Below, one piece after another: positions 15,556 through 23,509 of a stretch of 64,000 nucleotides of DNA (position 1 is its first letter; every line of letters starts with the position of its first letter). The notes beneath the pieces are model-generated. The model saw only the letters and a program-made list of their open reading frames with translations. It was not told the DNA's origin and searched no databases. The stretch lies in contig JACRHH010000037.1 in NCBI GenBank assembly GCA_016212095.1, forward strand, positions 1 to 64,000. The letters are read 5' to 3'. Both the position numbers and the translations under genes were made by a program. Source of the DNA: Nitrospirota bacterium. Its GTDB lineage: Bacteria; Nitrospirota; Thermodesulfovibrionia; SZUA-242.

Positions 15556-16314
15556 TTACTTTTTCACGGCTTCGATGGTGATCGACGCCTTTGTGCCGGG
15601 AACCGGAACCTTGTCGGTGTTCACAAACAACATCGTATCGTCGCCGCCTTCGGGCATGGGGTTGTCGATGATTGCGGCGGGATCGTGGAATATCGCAACC
15701 AGCGAGCGCTCGATCTGCGCCATCAGACGGCCTTCGACAATCTTTGAGCCGGTGAACACCCAGTTCATTCTGGCCATCGGCTTCTTGTTCTTCATGTTCA
15801 TAACCAGTTCCTCGATGCGCGCCTTGTTTGACTTGCCGCCGTCCTGCCATTCCACACTGATGACAACCGGATCGCCTTCAGGCGCGCGAGGATCGCCCTG
15901 ATAATCGAGCGGGCGGCCGCTTTTCATGCCGAGCAGCACAAGCGCAACCTGCAAGTCATACGGCGAAATCGCTGTGCGGAGAAGGCTTTCATGGAGCTTG
16001 CCGTGATGCGCGACGATGGCATACTCAAGGCCGCCCTCCTTCATGTTGAACTCGCCATCGAACCTGATGGCTCTGGCCTTGGGGTCTACCTCGACCGCGC
16101 CCAGCCGTATGTTGCCGTTTTCGAGCATTTTTATGGCGCTCGGCATCTGAGGATATGAATCGGGCGGAAGCGGCGTTTCTATCGTCACGCCCGGAGGAAG
16201 CTGATCCTCCGGTGGTTGAGCCCAGACATCGCCGGAAAGCGGCCAGGCAATTGCGGCTAGCGCCAGCATTGCCAGCATTGCAGGAATAATACGAATACGT
16301 TTGAATCCGACCAT
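15556..16314 (-). CDS. Secreted YdjY-domain protein
   Basis: The 252-residue protein has a signal peptide (cleavage near VWAQ) and a YdjY-like domain: VEVDPKARAIRFDGEFNMKEG, then YAIVAHHGKLHESLL, SPYDLQVALVLLG and a C-terminal FHDPAAIIDNP. The HGK-HESLL plus ALLLLG pattern is how I recognise the family. Its biochemical role is unknown. AGGAGG lies upstream of the ATG at 16314, which rules out the longer frame to 16368. It is first in a two-gene unit with the toroid protein; the long 5' region contains a structured element. Confidence 0.82.
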   Translation of the reverse strand: MVGFKRIRIIPAMLAMLALAAIAWPLSGDVWAQPPEDQLPPGVTIETPLPPDSYPQMPSAIKMLENGNIRLGAVEVDPKARAIRFDGEFNMKEGGLEYAIVAHHGKLHESLLRTAISPYDLQVALVLLGMKSGRPLDYQGDPRAPEGDPVVISVEWQDGGKSNKARIEELVMNMKNKKPMARMNWVFTGSKIVEGRLMAQIERSLVAIFHDPAAIIDNPMPEGGDDTMLFVNTDKVPVPGTKASITIEAVKK

Positions 16315-16462
16315 TATTGCCTCCTGAAAAAAGAAATTACCGGCGGCATTCAGCGCCGCGCATTCCATTGCACGATTGATGTGCCTATCATTCTAATGGA
16401 TAACGAATGATCGGACAAGCGGGTGAAAACGAATTTCAGGCTTTGCCTCGTGACGCTTTACC

Positions 16463-16490
16463 TTGACATTGCCTGCCATGATGCTATGCT
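16463..16490 (+). promoter_or_regulatory. Sigma70-like promoter upstream of structured RNA
   Basis: TTGACA (16463-16468, perfect), 16-bp spacer, TATGCT (16485-16490, four of six). Transcription would begin near 16497, a few bases before the folded element at 16506-16605. No coding gene starts between here and flagellin. Confidence 0.5.
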
Positions 16491-16505
16491 TGAATTCAAG
16501 AACGC

Positions 16506-16605
16506 GCGAGGCACAAAAAAAGGGCGCCCGGCGGTTCGCCTGGGCAGGTTTCAAGGCGAGAGCCGAGTTTCAGCCCTTTCCAAGGGTCGTTAGACCCAGC
16601 CTCGC
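16506..16605 (+). ncRNA. Structured RNA candidate, family not recognised
   Basis: One hundred bases fold into a nested set of perfect helices. P1 is GCGAGGC/GCCTCGC (16506-16512 with 16599-16605). P2 is AAAGGGC/GCCCTTT (16519-16525 with 16573-16579). Inside P2 are a GCCCGGCG hairpin (16526-16545) and a GGC-GAGA-GCC hairpin with a GNRA-type loop (16555-16564). GGGTC-GTTA-GACCC (16584-16597) lies between P2 and P1. A sigma70-like promoter lies just upstream on the plus strand. Read on the minus strand, the same segment ends in a hairpin plus T7 (16521-16515), so it could instead be a leader/terminator for the YdjY operon. It does not match the riboswitch families I can recall. Confidence 0.5.
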
Positions 16606-16691
16606 CGTTTGCATGTCCTGATGAATCTTCCACTTCTTTTCGACTCTTGCCATGCGCCTGAATCCCGTCATTCAAGTTTTTCATCCGTTTC

Positions 16692-16718
16692 TAAAGTTAT
16701 TGAACAAGCCTCCGATAA
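16692..16718 (+). promoter_or_regulatory. Sigma28 (FliA) promoter of fliC
   Basis: TAAAGTTA (16692-16699), 11-bp spacer, TCCGATAA (16711-16718): an almost perfect sigma28 promoter. The start would be near 16728, giving a flagellin leader of about 140 nt. Confidence 0.9.
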
Positions 16719-16753
16719 ATACCTTAAGTGGAAGACCGGCAAACGGGCAGTAG

Positions 16754-16860
16754 AAAGGAGGCGACAGGAAACATCACGGGCCCAAAGCTTTAACGCCACG
16801 TATATCGCGGGATTTTAATCCCTGAGAAGCAGCGCATGGAAGCGCATAGTTACATGGAGG
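16754..16860 (+). promoter_or_regulatory. fliC leader with GGA motifs (candidate CsrA-binding region)
   Basis: The leader has GGA at 16757, 16767, 16838 and 16856, the last inside the SD (CATGGAGG) ten bases before the start codon. A GGGATT/AATCCC palindrome lies at 16809-16822. CsrA binds GGA in pairs, one usually at the SD, and the window encodes CsrA and FliW, so translational control of flagellin is expected. This is inferred by analogy with Bacillus hag. Confidence 0.55.
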
Positions 16861-16869
16861 TAACGCATC

Positions 16870-18420
16870 ATGGCAATGACCATCAACACCAACCTGTTCG
16901 GTTTGAACGCGCAGAGGAATCTCCGCAAGACCGAAGCCCCCCTTATGACCGCAATGCAGCGGCTCTCTTCCGGCCTGAGAATCAACTCGGCCAAGGACGA
17001 CGCCGCCGGTCTCGCAATCGGAACCAGAATGTCCCGCCAGATCATCGGACTCTCCGTTTCGATCAGAAACGCAAACGACGGCGTGTCGTTCGCCCAGACC
17101 GCTGAAGGCGCGATGGAAGAAATGACCACCGCCATGCAGCGTATCTACGAACTTTCCGAGCAGGCGGCCAGCAACAACACATCAACCGACCGTTCAAACA
17201 TGAACGTTGAAGTTCAGGAGCTTATCGCCGAGCTTAACCGCGTCGTGAACCAGACCAGGTTCAACGGCGAGAAGTTCCTCAACCAGGCCAAGAGCATCGA
17301 TGTGCAGGTTGGCGCGGATGTGAAGGAAACAATCAACATTTCGACGTCCAACGTGTCTCCGAACACCTTCGGCGTCGCAACGAACTATTCCGACACATGG
17401 ACAGGCACGGACATAGCGAAGTCCGCCGGACTTGCGATGCTTTCCACGGGAATCGCTGCATCCGCCACGATCAACGGCAAGGACATCGGAGACGCAATTA
17501 CAAGCGCCACGGCGTTCAAGAACAACAGCCAGAACATTGTCAACCGCATTAACGACTACACAAGCGAGCACGGCGTAACCGCGTTCAGCTACGGCAACTC
17601 GGTTGTTGCCAACACAGCCATCGCAGCCATCACGCTCACATCCGCCGCGGCAGCCCAGTATGTTGATTCCGGATACCTGACAATCAACGGAACGCAGGTG
17701 GGAAGCTTCGTGGCAGCGGCAGCCGGAGGCGCGGCAAGCGCCGATACCGCCATGAGCAACATGATCTCCGCCATAAACGCGAAATCGGCTACAACCGGCG
17801 TGGTTGCATACTCGATGGACAAGTCCGATTTCACGGTTTCGAGCGTCGGTCAGGCAAGCAGCCTTCTTGTTCTTACAAACACCACCGGAGCGGCAATCAG
17901 CGTCTCGATGAACTCGGCGGTCACAAACGGAACCGCGTTCACAACGCTTCTTGCCTCGGCCACCATGTCGGTTTCCGCCGGACAGAACGGCAAGATCGTT
18001 TTCAACGGCAACTTCGGCGCGGGCTCGACAACCTTCGACGGAACCGCCACCGGCGCAGCCTTGGGCATTTCGTCCTCGGCGTCAACCATCGCGCTTACAG
18101 ACAAGTCCGTGAACGAGATCAGCGTGACCAATAACGCGAACGCCAATATCGCCATTCTTGTCACCGGCAAGGCGCTCGACACCCTCAACAGCCAGCGCGC
18201 GACGCTCGGCGCGAAACTGAACAGGCTCGATTCGACTATCAGAAACCTCGACAACGTTCGCGAGAATCTCGAAGCAGCCAAGTCGAGAATCATGGACGCG
18301 GACTTCGCCGAGGAATCGGCAAAGATGACGAAGATGATGATCATGCAGCAGGCTGGTGTCTCGGTTCTTACCCAGGCGAACACCATCCCGCAGAACGTGC
18401 TTGCCCTGCTCAGGGGTTAA
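16870..18420 (+). CDS. fliC: Flagellin
   Basis: The 516-residue protein has the conserved N-terminus (MAMTINTNLFGLNAQRNLRK...RLSSGLRINSAKDDAAGLAI) and C-terminus (AKSRIMDADFAEESAKMTKMMIMQQAGVSVLTQANTIPQNVLALLRG) that form the D0/D1 filament core. The centre (about 180-430) is a variable, Ala/Ser/Thr-rich surface domain. There is one flagellin gene in the window. It is preceded by a sigma28 promoter and a GGA-rich leader and followed by an 11-bp hairpin before flaG. Exported by the flagellar type III system with FliS as likely chaperone. Confidence 0.98.
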   Translation: MAMTINTNLFGLNAQRNLRKTEAPLMTAMQRLSSGLRINSAKDDAAGLAIGTRMSRQIIGLSVSIRNANDGVSFAQTAEGAMEEMTTAMQRIYELSEQAASNNTSTDRSNMNVEVQELIAELNRVVNQTRFNGEKFLNQAKSIDVQVGADVKETINISTSNVSPNTFGVATNYSDTWTGTDIAKSAGLAMLSTGIAASATINGKDIGDAITSATAFKNNSQNIVNRINDYTSEHGVTAFSYGNSVVANTAIAAITLTSAAAAQYVDSGYLTINGTQVGSFVAAAAGGAASADTAMSNMISAINAKSATTGVVAYSMDKSDFTVSSVGQASSLLVLTNTTGAAISVSMNSAVTNGTAFTTLLASATMSVSAGQNGKIVFNGNFGAGSTTFDGTATGAALGISSSASTIALTDKSVNEISVTNNANANIAILVTGKALDTLNSQRATLGAKLNRLDSTIRNLDNVRENLEAAKSRIMDADFAEESAKMTKMMIMQQAGVSVLTQANTIPQNVLALLRG

Positions 18421-18438
18421 GCATAAACTGATGGAGGA

Positions 18439-18469
18439 ACGGGGAGAGCTGAAATAATGCTCTCCCCGT
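18439..18469. terminator. Hairpin after fliC
   Basis: ACGGGGAGAGC and GCTCTCCCCGT make an 11-bp perfect stem with a 9-base loop between the fliC stop and flaG. No T-run follows, so partial termination or mRNA 3'-end protection, letting flagellin message accumulate above the downstream genes, is more likely than a complete stop. Confidence 0.6.
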
Positions 18470-18473
18470 AAAC

Positions 18474-18839
18474 ATGGTCATGAAAATAGGCGGAACTGAA
18501 AACGGTTGGCAGGCGGTCTTGCCGTTTGCAAGGGGCAGGAACAGCAAGAGCGCGGTGTCATCCTCTGAACCTGGGCGTGAGGATGTCCGCGCGGTCAAGC
18601 CGGCCGATGCAGCTACGCGAGAAACCGGAGGCAGCGTCATTGCCGATCTGGTCAAGGAACAGGCAAAGGACGCCACAAAGGCTTATTTCGCCATCGACGA
18701 CAACAAGAACGTGGTTATACGGGTAGTTGACTCGAAGGGAAACGTCATTCAGCAGATACCCTCGGAGGCCATGCAGAAGATGGCCGACGAGTTCAAGAAG
18801 AAGCTTGCCGCTGGCGATCTCTTCAACATGAAGGCATGA
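18474..18839 (+). CDS. flaG: FlaG family protein
   Basis: The 121-residue protein ends in the FlaG domain: AKDATKAYFAIDDNKNVVIRVVDSKGNVIQQIPSEAMQKMADEFKKKLAAGDLFNMKA (about 64-121). The N-terminal half is low complexity. FlaG affects filament length in several bacteria; its mechanism is not well known. It lies between fliC and fliD, the usual place, and ends 7 bp before fliD. The second Met (ATG 18480) is an alternative start. Confidence 0.9.
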   Translation: MVMKIGGTENGWQAVLPFARGRNSKSAVSSSEPGREDVRAVKPADAATRETGGSVIADLVKEQAKDATKAYFAIDDNKNVVIRVVDSKGNVIQQIPSEAMQKMADEFKKKLAAGDLFNMKA

Positions 18840-18846
18840 GGCGGTC

Positions 18847-20256
18847 ATGGGCTTAACAATCAGCAGCGGCCTGTTCTCCGGCATGAATACCGATCAGATC
18901 GTCACACAGTTGATGACGCTGGAGAAAAAGCCGCTTGAAACGCTTGCAACGCAGAAGGCCTCATACCAGGCCAAGATCAGCTCATACGCCAGCTTATCAA
19001 GCGCGCTGTCCGGACTTAAAAGTGCCGCGAACTCCCTGGCCGACGCCGAGTTTCTCTCGATGTCGGCATCGGTGTCGGATACAACGGTCTTTTCGGCCTC
19101 GGCAACTTCCAGCGCTTCGGAGGGCGTATACAACATCAAGGTGAGCAGACTGGCTTCAACGCAGAGCATCTACTCGCCGGCATACACGGCGGAAAGCTCC
19201 GAGGTGGCGGATCTGTCTTCGTTCTCCACCCAGAAGCTGAGCATACAGGTGGGAAGCAATGCGGCGGTGGAGGTTACGATAACATCGGCGAACAATTCGC
19301 TCACAGGCCTGCGCGACGCCATCAACGACGCCGGAACAGGCGTCACCGCGTCGGTGGTCAATGACGGCTCGAATTACAGGCTGATTCTTTCGTCCGATTC
19401 AACCGGAGCGTCCGGCAGGATTATCGTCAAGGCCGACGAGAACGGCGACGGCACGTACACTGAGGCCGGAGGCGACATCGACAGCACCGGGCTTTCAAAA
19501 CTCGCGTTCAACGCAACTTACGACGCGGACGGCCTGGTTACAGGCGGAACCGCGAACATGACACAGTCGCAGGCCGCCCTCGACGCGGCTCTTACCGTGA
19601 ACGGGCTTTCGGTCACGAGGTCGTCGAACGAGATCGACGACCTCATCACCGGAGTCACGCTCAATCTTCTTAAAACGGAAACCACCAGCAACGTGAAGCT
19701 TACGGTGTCGAAGGACTATTCTTCCGGATCCGCCAAGGCAAGCGCGTTCGTTTCGGCATACAATTCGGTGATGAGCCTTGCGAAGGGCCTGACATCGGTG
19801 ACGGACGGCAAGAAGGTTCTGCTTACCGGCGATGTGACGGCCCGGTCGATCATGTCGGGGCTTCGCTCGGCAATAACCGCGAGGTACGACGGTCTGTCCG
19901 CGGCGCGTATGGGCATAAGCCACGACAAGAACGGAATGCTCACACTGGACAGTTCGGTATTTTCCGCGGCCATGGAGGATGACATCGACGCAGTCGCGGC
20001 AACGCTCAACTCGATGGGCGCGGCGCTTGAGACTACCGTGTCGGACTTCATAACCACCATGATTCCCGCCCGAAAGACCGGAATCCAGAACTCGATCTCG
20101 CGGCTCAACGACAAGATCGAGAACATCAACCGTAACCTGACGCTCAAGGAAAAGAGCTATCGGGACAGGTTCAATGCCATGGAAGAGATACTTGGCAAGT
20201 TACAGAAGAATGGCGATTTCCTGACGCAGCAGTTCAGTAATTCGTCGAGTAAATAG
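18847..20256 (+). CDS. fliD: Flagellar filament cap protein FliD (HAP2)
   Basis: The 469-residue protein begins MGLTISSGLFSGMNTDQIVTQLMTLEKKPLETLATQKASYQAKISSY, the FliD N-terminal coiled domain. It ends with the C-terminal domain (SRLNDKIENINRNLTLKEKSYRDRFNAMEEILGKLQKNGDFLTQQF). FliD caps the growing filament and directs flagellin insertion. Length is typical. A GC-rich hairpin (about 20258-20282) and then the fliS SD follow. Confidence 0.97.
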   Translation: MGLTISSGLFSGMNTDQIVTQLMTLEKKPLETLATQKASYQAKISSYASLSSALSGLKSAANSLADAEFLSMSASVSDTTVFSASATSSASEGVYNIKVSRLASTQSIYSPAYTAESSEVADLSSFSTQKLSIQVGSNAAVEVTITSANNSLTGLRDAINDAGTGVTASVVNDGSNYRLILSSDSTGASGRIIVKADENGDGTYTEAGGDIDSTGLSKLAFNATYDADGLVTGGTANMTQSQAALDAALTVNGLSVTRSSNEIDDLITGVTLNLLKTETTSNVKLTVSKDYSSGSAKASAFVSAYNSVMSLAKGLTSVTDGKKVLLTGDVTARSIMSGLRSAITARYDGLSAARMGISHDKNGMLTLDSSVFSAAMEDDIDAVAATLNSMGAALETTVSDFITTMIPARKTGIQNSISRLNDKIENINRNLTLKEKSYRDRFNAMEEILGKLQKNGDFLTQQFSNSSSK

Positions 20257-20319
20257 CGGCGCGGACATGGAAGTCCGGCGCCGGATAGCAGTCGCGCCTT
20301 TAACCTCAGGGAGGAGATT

Positions 20320-20805
20320 ATGTTTATGACCAACGGATACGGAACGGCAAACGGCAGCCTCGGAGCCTACCAGAACGTGGATGTGAGAACAGCGGCTCCG
20401 GAGCAGCTTCTTCTGATGCTGTACTCCGGCGCGATCAAGTTCACGACGCAGGCCAGGGAATACATGATTGCCGGAAGGAAGGCCGACAAGGCCGAGCGGC
20501 TGTCGAGGGTATGCCGGATAATCGAGGCGCTTCAGACCTCGCTGGATGTGGAGACCGGCGGCGAAGTGGCGGAGAACCTCTCAAGGTTGTACTATTACAT
20601 GATGCTCCAGCTCACCAAGGCCAATATCCATAACGACCACGCCATTCTTGACGAGGTGATAGGGCTTCTTGCAACACTCAACGAGGGCTGGACAGCCGCC
20701 GTGAACAGTTGCAGGGCGGTTAACGGGCAGGCTGCTAATGCAGAGGCCGGAAAGGGCAAGGCCGAACCGGTTCCCATGCGTCAGCCGCTTGTCGTGGCAG
20801 CTTAG
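20320..20805 (+). CDS. fliS: Flagellin export chaperone FliS
   Basis: The 161-residue helical protein contains the FliS signature: GAYQNVDVRTAAPEQLLLMLYSGAIKFTTQA..., then KAERLSRVCRIIEALQTSLDVETGGEVAENLSRLYYYMMLQLTKANIHND. FliS binds the flagellin C-terminus and delivers it for export. The C-terminal 30 residues are an Ala/Asn-rich extension. A GGGAGGAG SD precedes the ATG at 20320. It follows fliD by 63 bp. Confidence 0.96.
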   Translation: MFMTNGYGTANGSLGAYQNVDVRTAAPEQLLLMLYSGAIKFTTQAREYMIAGRKADKAERLSRVCRIIEALQTSLDVETGGEVAENLSRLYYYMMLQLTKANIHNDHAILDEVIGLLATLNEGWTAAVNSCRAVNGQAANAEAGKGKAEPVPMRQPLVVAA

Positions 20806-20812
20806 TAAAGAG

Positions 20813-21187
20813 ATGATCGGGGGGGGCTACCGTGAATATCTGACCGGCAAGGAGCGTCTTTTAGCGGCGCTCCTTGCCGCATCCGAGGCGATGAAGCAGG
20901 CCGTTGACAGCGGGGACGAAGATGAAGTAGTCTCCTGCCAAAACAGGCGGGACGCGTTGATCCTCGAAATTCGAAGCCTGGACGGGGATTTTCCAGCTCC
21001 GGATCCTTCCTCAACCGAAGCGGCGATTCTGCAGGATAAAATAAAATCACTCATAGCCGCATCGCTGGAACTCAACAGACAATTGTCCGAGACGCTGTCG
21101 GCACGGCTCGATGACATGAGGCTGGAAGGCAGGCGCGCCGAGGCGGCAAGGTTGTATGAAAAAGCCGGAGCCGGGCGGCGGATTTAA
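20813..21187 (+). CDS. FliT-like small helical flagellar protein
   Basis: The 124-residue protein starts MIGGGYREYLTGKERLLAALLAASEAMKQAVDSGDEDEVVSCQNRRDALI, with an amphipathic helix pattern and a hinge typical of FliT chaperones, which follow fliS in many genomes and bind FliD. It begins 7 bp after fliS. Its fourth to sixth residues are encoded in an 8-G run, which could slip. Identity is by position and helix pattern rather than a diagnostic motif. Confidence 0.6.
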   Translation: MIGGGYREYLTGKERLLAALLAASEAMKQAVDSGDEDEVVSCQNRRDALILEIRSLDGDFPAPDPSSTEAAILQDKIKSLIAASLELNRQLSETLSARLDDMRLEGRRAEAARLYEKAGAGRRI

Positions 21188-21268
21188 GGTTATCGCCCTA
21201 CCGTCCGATATGTCTTGGTAGAGGGGTGGCCGAAATGTTTTTGGCTGTATGACGCAGGGAGGCGCATG

Positions 21269-21469
21269 ATGACGATAAGCTCCTTTCCGGTTGGAAACGT
21301 CCTCAAGACCTATAATCGGGTCATGCGGGGCGGCTTTCGTCAGGAAGACGCAAGAGACGGCGGCGCGCAGGTGAGGGATGTCGTGACCATCTCGCTTGAG
21401 GGCAAGAAGAAGCAGATTATGGATCACGCCGCTCGTGAAATTATCGAAAAGGTGAAGGAAACCAGATGA
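21269..21469 (+). CDS. Small protein of the flagellar operon, function unknown
   Basis: The 66-residue protein begins MTISSFPVGNVLKTYNRVMRGG and ends in a basic amphipathic helix with DVVTISLEGKKKQIMDHAAREIIEKVKE. The DVV-x-IS-x-E-(A/G)-KK pattern recalls the region that precedes sigma28-binding helices in FlgM and related small flagellar proteins, but there is no full match. GGGAGG lies six bases upstream of the ATG at 21269. It sits tightly before a response regulator (1-bp gap). I do not recognise a named family. Confidence 0.6.
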   Translation: MTISSFPVGNVLKTYNRVMRGGFRQEDARDGGAQVRDVVTISLEGKKKQIMDHAAREIIEKVKETR

Positions 21470-21470
21470 T

Positions 21471-22040
21471 ATGGAAAAGAGTGATTTCAGGATTCTGATA
21501 GCCGACGATGACTCAAGCGTGCGCGATGTTGTGCGCGACATGCTTATGAGGGAGGGCTATGTCGTTGATCAGGCGGTGGACGGGCGCGACGCGCAGGCAA
21601 GAATCCTGGCCGGATCGTACCATCTGATAATCACCGATCTGATGATGCCTGGCGCTGACGGACTGAGCGTTCTGAAAAGCGCTCTCTCGCTCGATCCGGA
21701 CACTTCCGTTGTGATAATCACCGCCTATGCGACACTGCAAAGCGCGCTCGAAGCGGTTCGCGAGGGCGCTTACGATTACGTCACCAAGCCGTTCCGGCTG
21801 GAGGAGATGCTTGTTACGGTCGGCAACGCCTTCAAGCGGACAAGGCTCATCCAGCAGAACCGCTTTCTGCTCGGCAAGCTCAAGGAGCAGGGCAGAAACC
21901 CCAACGATCCGGTCGTGAGGCTCGAACGCCTTTCGAAGCTCAAGGAACACGGCTTCGTGGACGAAGACGAGTTTTACGCTCTAAAAGAAAAGGTTATTGA
22001 TGCTATCGACAGCACTGCCGAAAGTACTCGTAGTCGATGA
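21471..22040 (+). CDS. Receiver-domain response regulator with short helical tail
   Basis: The 189-residue protein has a complete receiver: DDD cluster (IADDDSS), phospho-acceptor Asp in LIITDLMMPGADG, the Thr/Ala switch in VVIITAYAT and Lys in YVTKPF. The tail (about 125-189) is helical (SKLKEHGFVDEDEFYALKEKVIDAID), resembling a short coiled segment rather than a DNA-binding domain. It overlaps the next regulator gene by 41 nt, so the two are made together and may share a kinase with the histidine kinase 1.5 kb downstream. Confidence 0.9.
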   Translation: MEKSDFRILIADDDSSVRDVVRDMLMREGYVVDQAVDGRDAQARILAGSYHLIITDLMMPGADGLSVLKSALSLDPDTSVVIITAYATLQSALEAVREGAYDYVTKPFRLEEMLVTVGNAFKRTRLIQQNRFLLGKLKEQGRNPNDPVVRLERLSKLKEHGFVDEDEFYALKEKVIDAIDSTAESTRSR

Positions 22041-23487
22041 CGATCCCCTTGTAAGGGATCTTCTGGTTCAGGTTATCGGCGAATCCGGATACTCGGCGGA
22101 TGACGCCGAAGACGGCGAAACCGCTCTGGCAAAGATGAGCGGCGGGCGCTACGACGCCGTATTTACAGATCTGATGATGCCCCGCATGGGCGGAATGGAT
22201 CTGCTGCGACGGCTCAAGGTTATCAATCCGTCCGTTCCGGTAATCGTGATCACCGGATTTCCGAGCATGGAAACCGGCATCAGCGCGCTGAAGGAAGGCG
22301 CAACCGATTTTGTCACCAAGCCTTTCCGGCTGAACGAAATCAAGCTGCTTCTGGACAAGCTTGTCAGAAAAAGCAGGCTGGAACAGGATTCGCAGGCAGG
22401 CGGCGGTCATAACTTCCTTGATGTGGTCAACGAGAAGCTGTACGAAAAGGTCAAGCATATCTCGATGCTTTCCTACATCAACGAGAGCATCAGCGAGATA
22501 CGCGAAAACAGCAGGCTCATGGACTGGGTTGCGCATACCGCGCGCGATCTGACCGGAGCCGGCGAAGTCACTGTCGGATTCATAGAGGAAGACCGTTTCG
22601 TTGTAAGACGCGCCCTTGGGGTTTCAAGCGGGCTTGTCGTGAAGTTTGCCGGCACCGCAATGGCCGAGGCGCAGCGGACAAAAAGCTGCTGTCAGTCGCC
22701 TCCGGGCGTGCCGAGTCCTTACGGCGTTTACACGCTTCTGAGCGGTTTTCTCTCGGTTCCGCTGATAATCCGCGATGAGGTGATCGGTTTCCTGAACCTG
22801 TCGGGCAAATCCGACGGCAGCACATTCACCGACGAGGAGGCGCAGCTTGCGGCAGCGCTTGCCGAAAAGATGGTTCTGCGGTTCGAAAACAACGCGCTCT
22901 ACGAATCGCTCTACACAAACTTCATCGACACGCTGAAGGCGCTTGTTTCGACAATCGGCGCCCGCGACTCATACACCAAGGAACACTCCGAGAGGGTCAC
23001 CCGTTACGCCCTGGAGATGGCGCAGATCGTTGGCCTGAGCGACGAGGAGAGCGACGCCATCAGGTTTGCCTGCTATCTGCACGACATCGGCAAGATAGGC
23101 GTGCGCGACACCGTGCTTTTAAAGCCCGGACGGCTTACCGTGGAGGAATTCGCCGACATAAGGCAACATCCAATCATCGGCGATTCGATAGTGCAGTCGC
23201 TGGCGTTCCTGCCGCTTGAGCGAGCCATAATACGCCACCATCATGAGCGATGGGACGGTCTTGGCTATCCCGACGGCATCGGCGGCGATGGCATTCCACT
23301 GCTTGCGCGGCTGGTCGCCGTGGCCGATACCTACGATGCGCTGACCACGATGAGGCCGTACAGAAATCCGCAGGGGCATGAATTCGCGATACGCGAGCTT
23401 ATCACGTATTCCGGAAGCCAGTTCGATCCGGCTATGGTGGATGCTTTCCTGCGAACCGAAACAGGCCGAAACGGGCCTCGCTGCTAG
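22000..23487 (+). CDS. Response regulator with GAF-like and HD-GYP domains
   Basis: The 495-residue protein has a receiver (VVDDDPLVRD, Asp in AVFTDLMMPRMGG, VTKPF), a GAF-like middle segment (about 155-310) and a full HD-GYP domain (about 315-490) with HSERVTRYALEMAQ, HDIGKIGV, RHHERWDGLGYPDG and VADTYDALTTMRPYR. HD-GYP proteins hydrolyse cyclic di-GMP. Lying in the filament operon, it probably lowers c-di-GMP to favour motility. ATG at 22000 is used (TTG at 21997 precedes it). Confidence 0.93.
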   Translation: MLSTALPKVLVVDDDPLVRDLLVQVIGESGYSADDAEDGETALAKMSGGRYDAVFTDLMMPRMGGMDLLRRLKVINPSVPVIVITGFPSMETGISALKEGATDFVTKPFRLNEIKLLLDKLVRKSRLEQDSQAGGGHNFLDVVNEKLYEKVKHISMLSYINESISEIRENSRLMDWVAHTARDLTGAGEVTVGFIEEDRFVVRRALGVSSGLVVKFAGTAMAEAQRTKSCCQSPPGVPSPYGVYTLLSGFLSVPLIIRDEVIGFLNLSGKSDGSTFTDEEAQLAAALAEKMVLRFENNALYESLYTNFIDTLKALVSTIGARDSYTKEHSERVTRYALEMAQIVGLSDEESDAIRFACYLHDIGKIGVRDTVLLKPGRLTVEEFADIRQHPIIGDSIVQSLAFLPLERAIIRHHHERWDGLGYPDGIGGDGIPLLARLVAVADTYDALTTMRPYRNPQGHEFAIRELITYSGSQFDPAMVDAFLRTETGRNGPRC

Positions 23488-23509
23488 ATTGACAACGCAC
23501 ATGACATAA

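Noticed and set aside
16500-16620. Possible ZTP, fluoride or c-di-GMP riboswitch
   Set aside because: Local likenesses exist (CGCCTGGGC as in ZTP; AAGGGCTGA on the minus strand as in fluoride), but the other conserved blocks and helix order do not match; kept only as an unassigned structured RNA.
16496-16684. 62-codon minus-strand open frame over the structured RNA
   Set aside because: No SD, no similarity, and its sequence is explained by the RNA helices.
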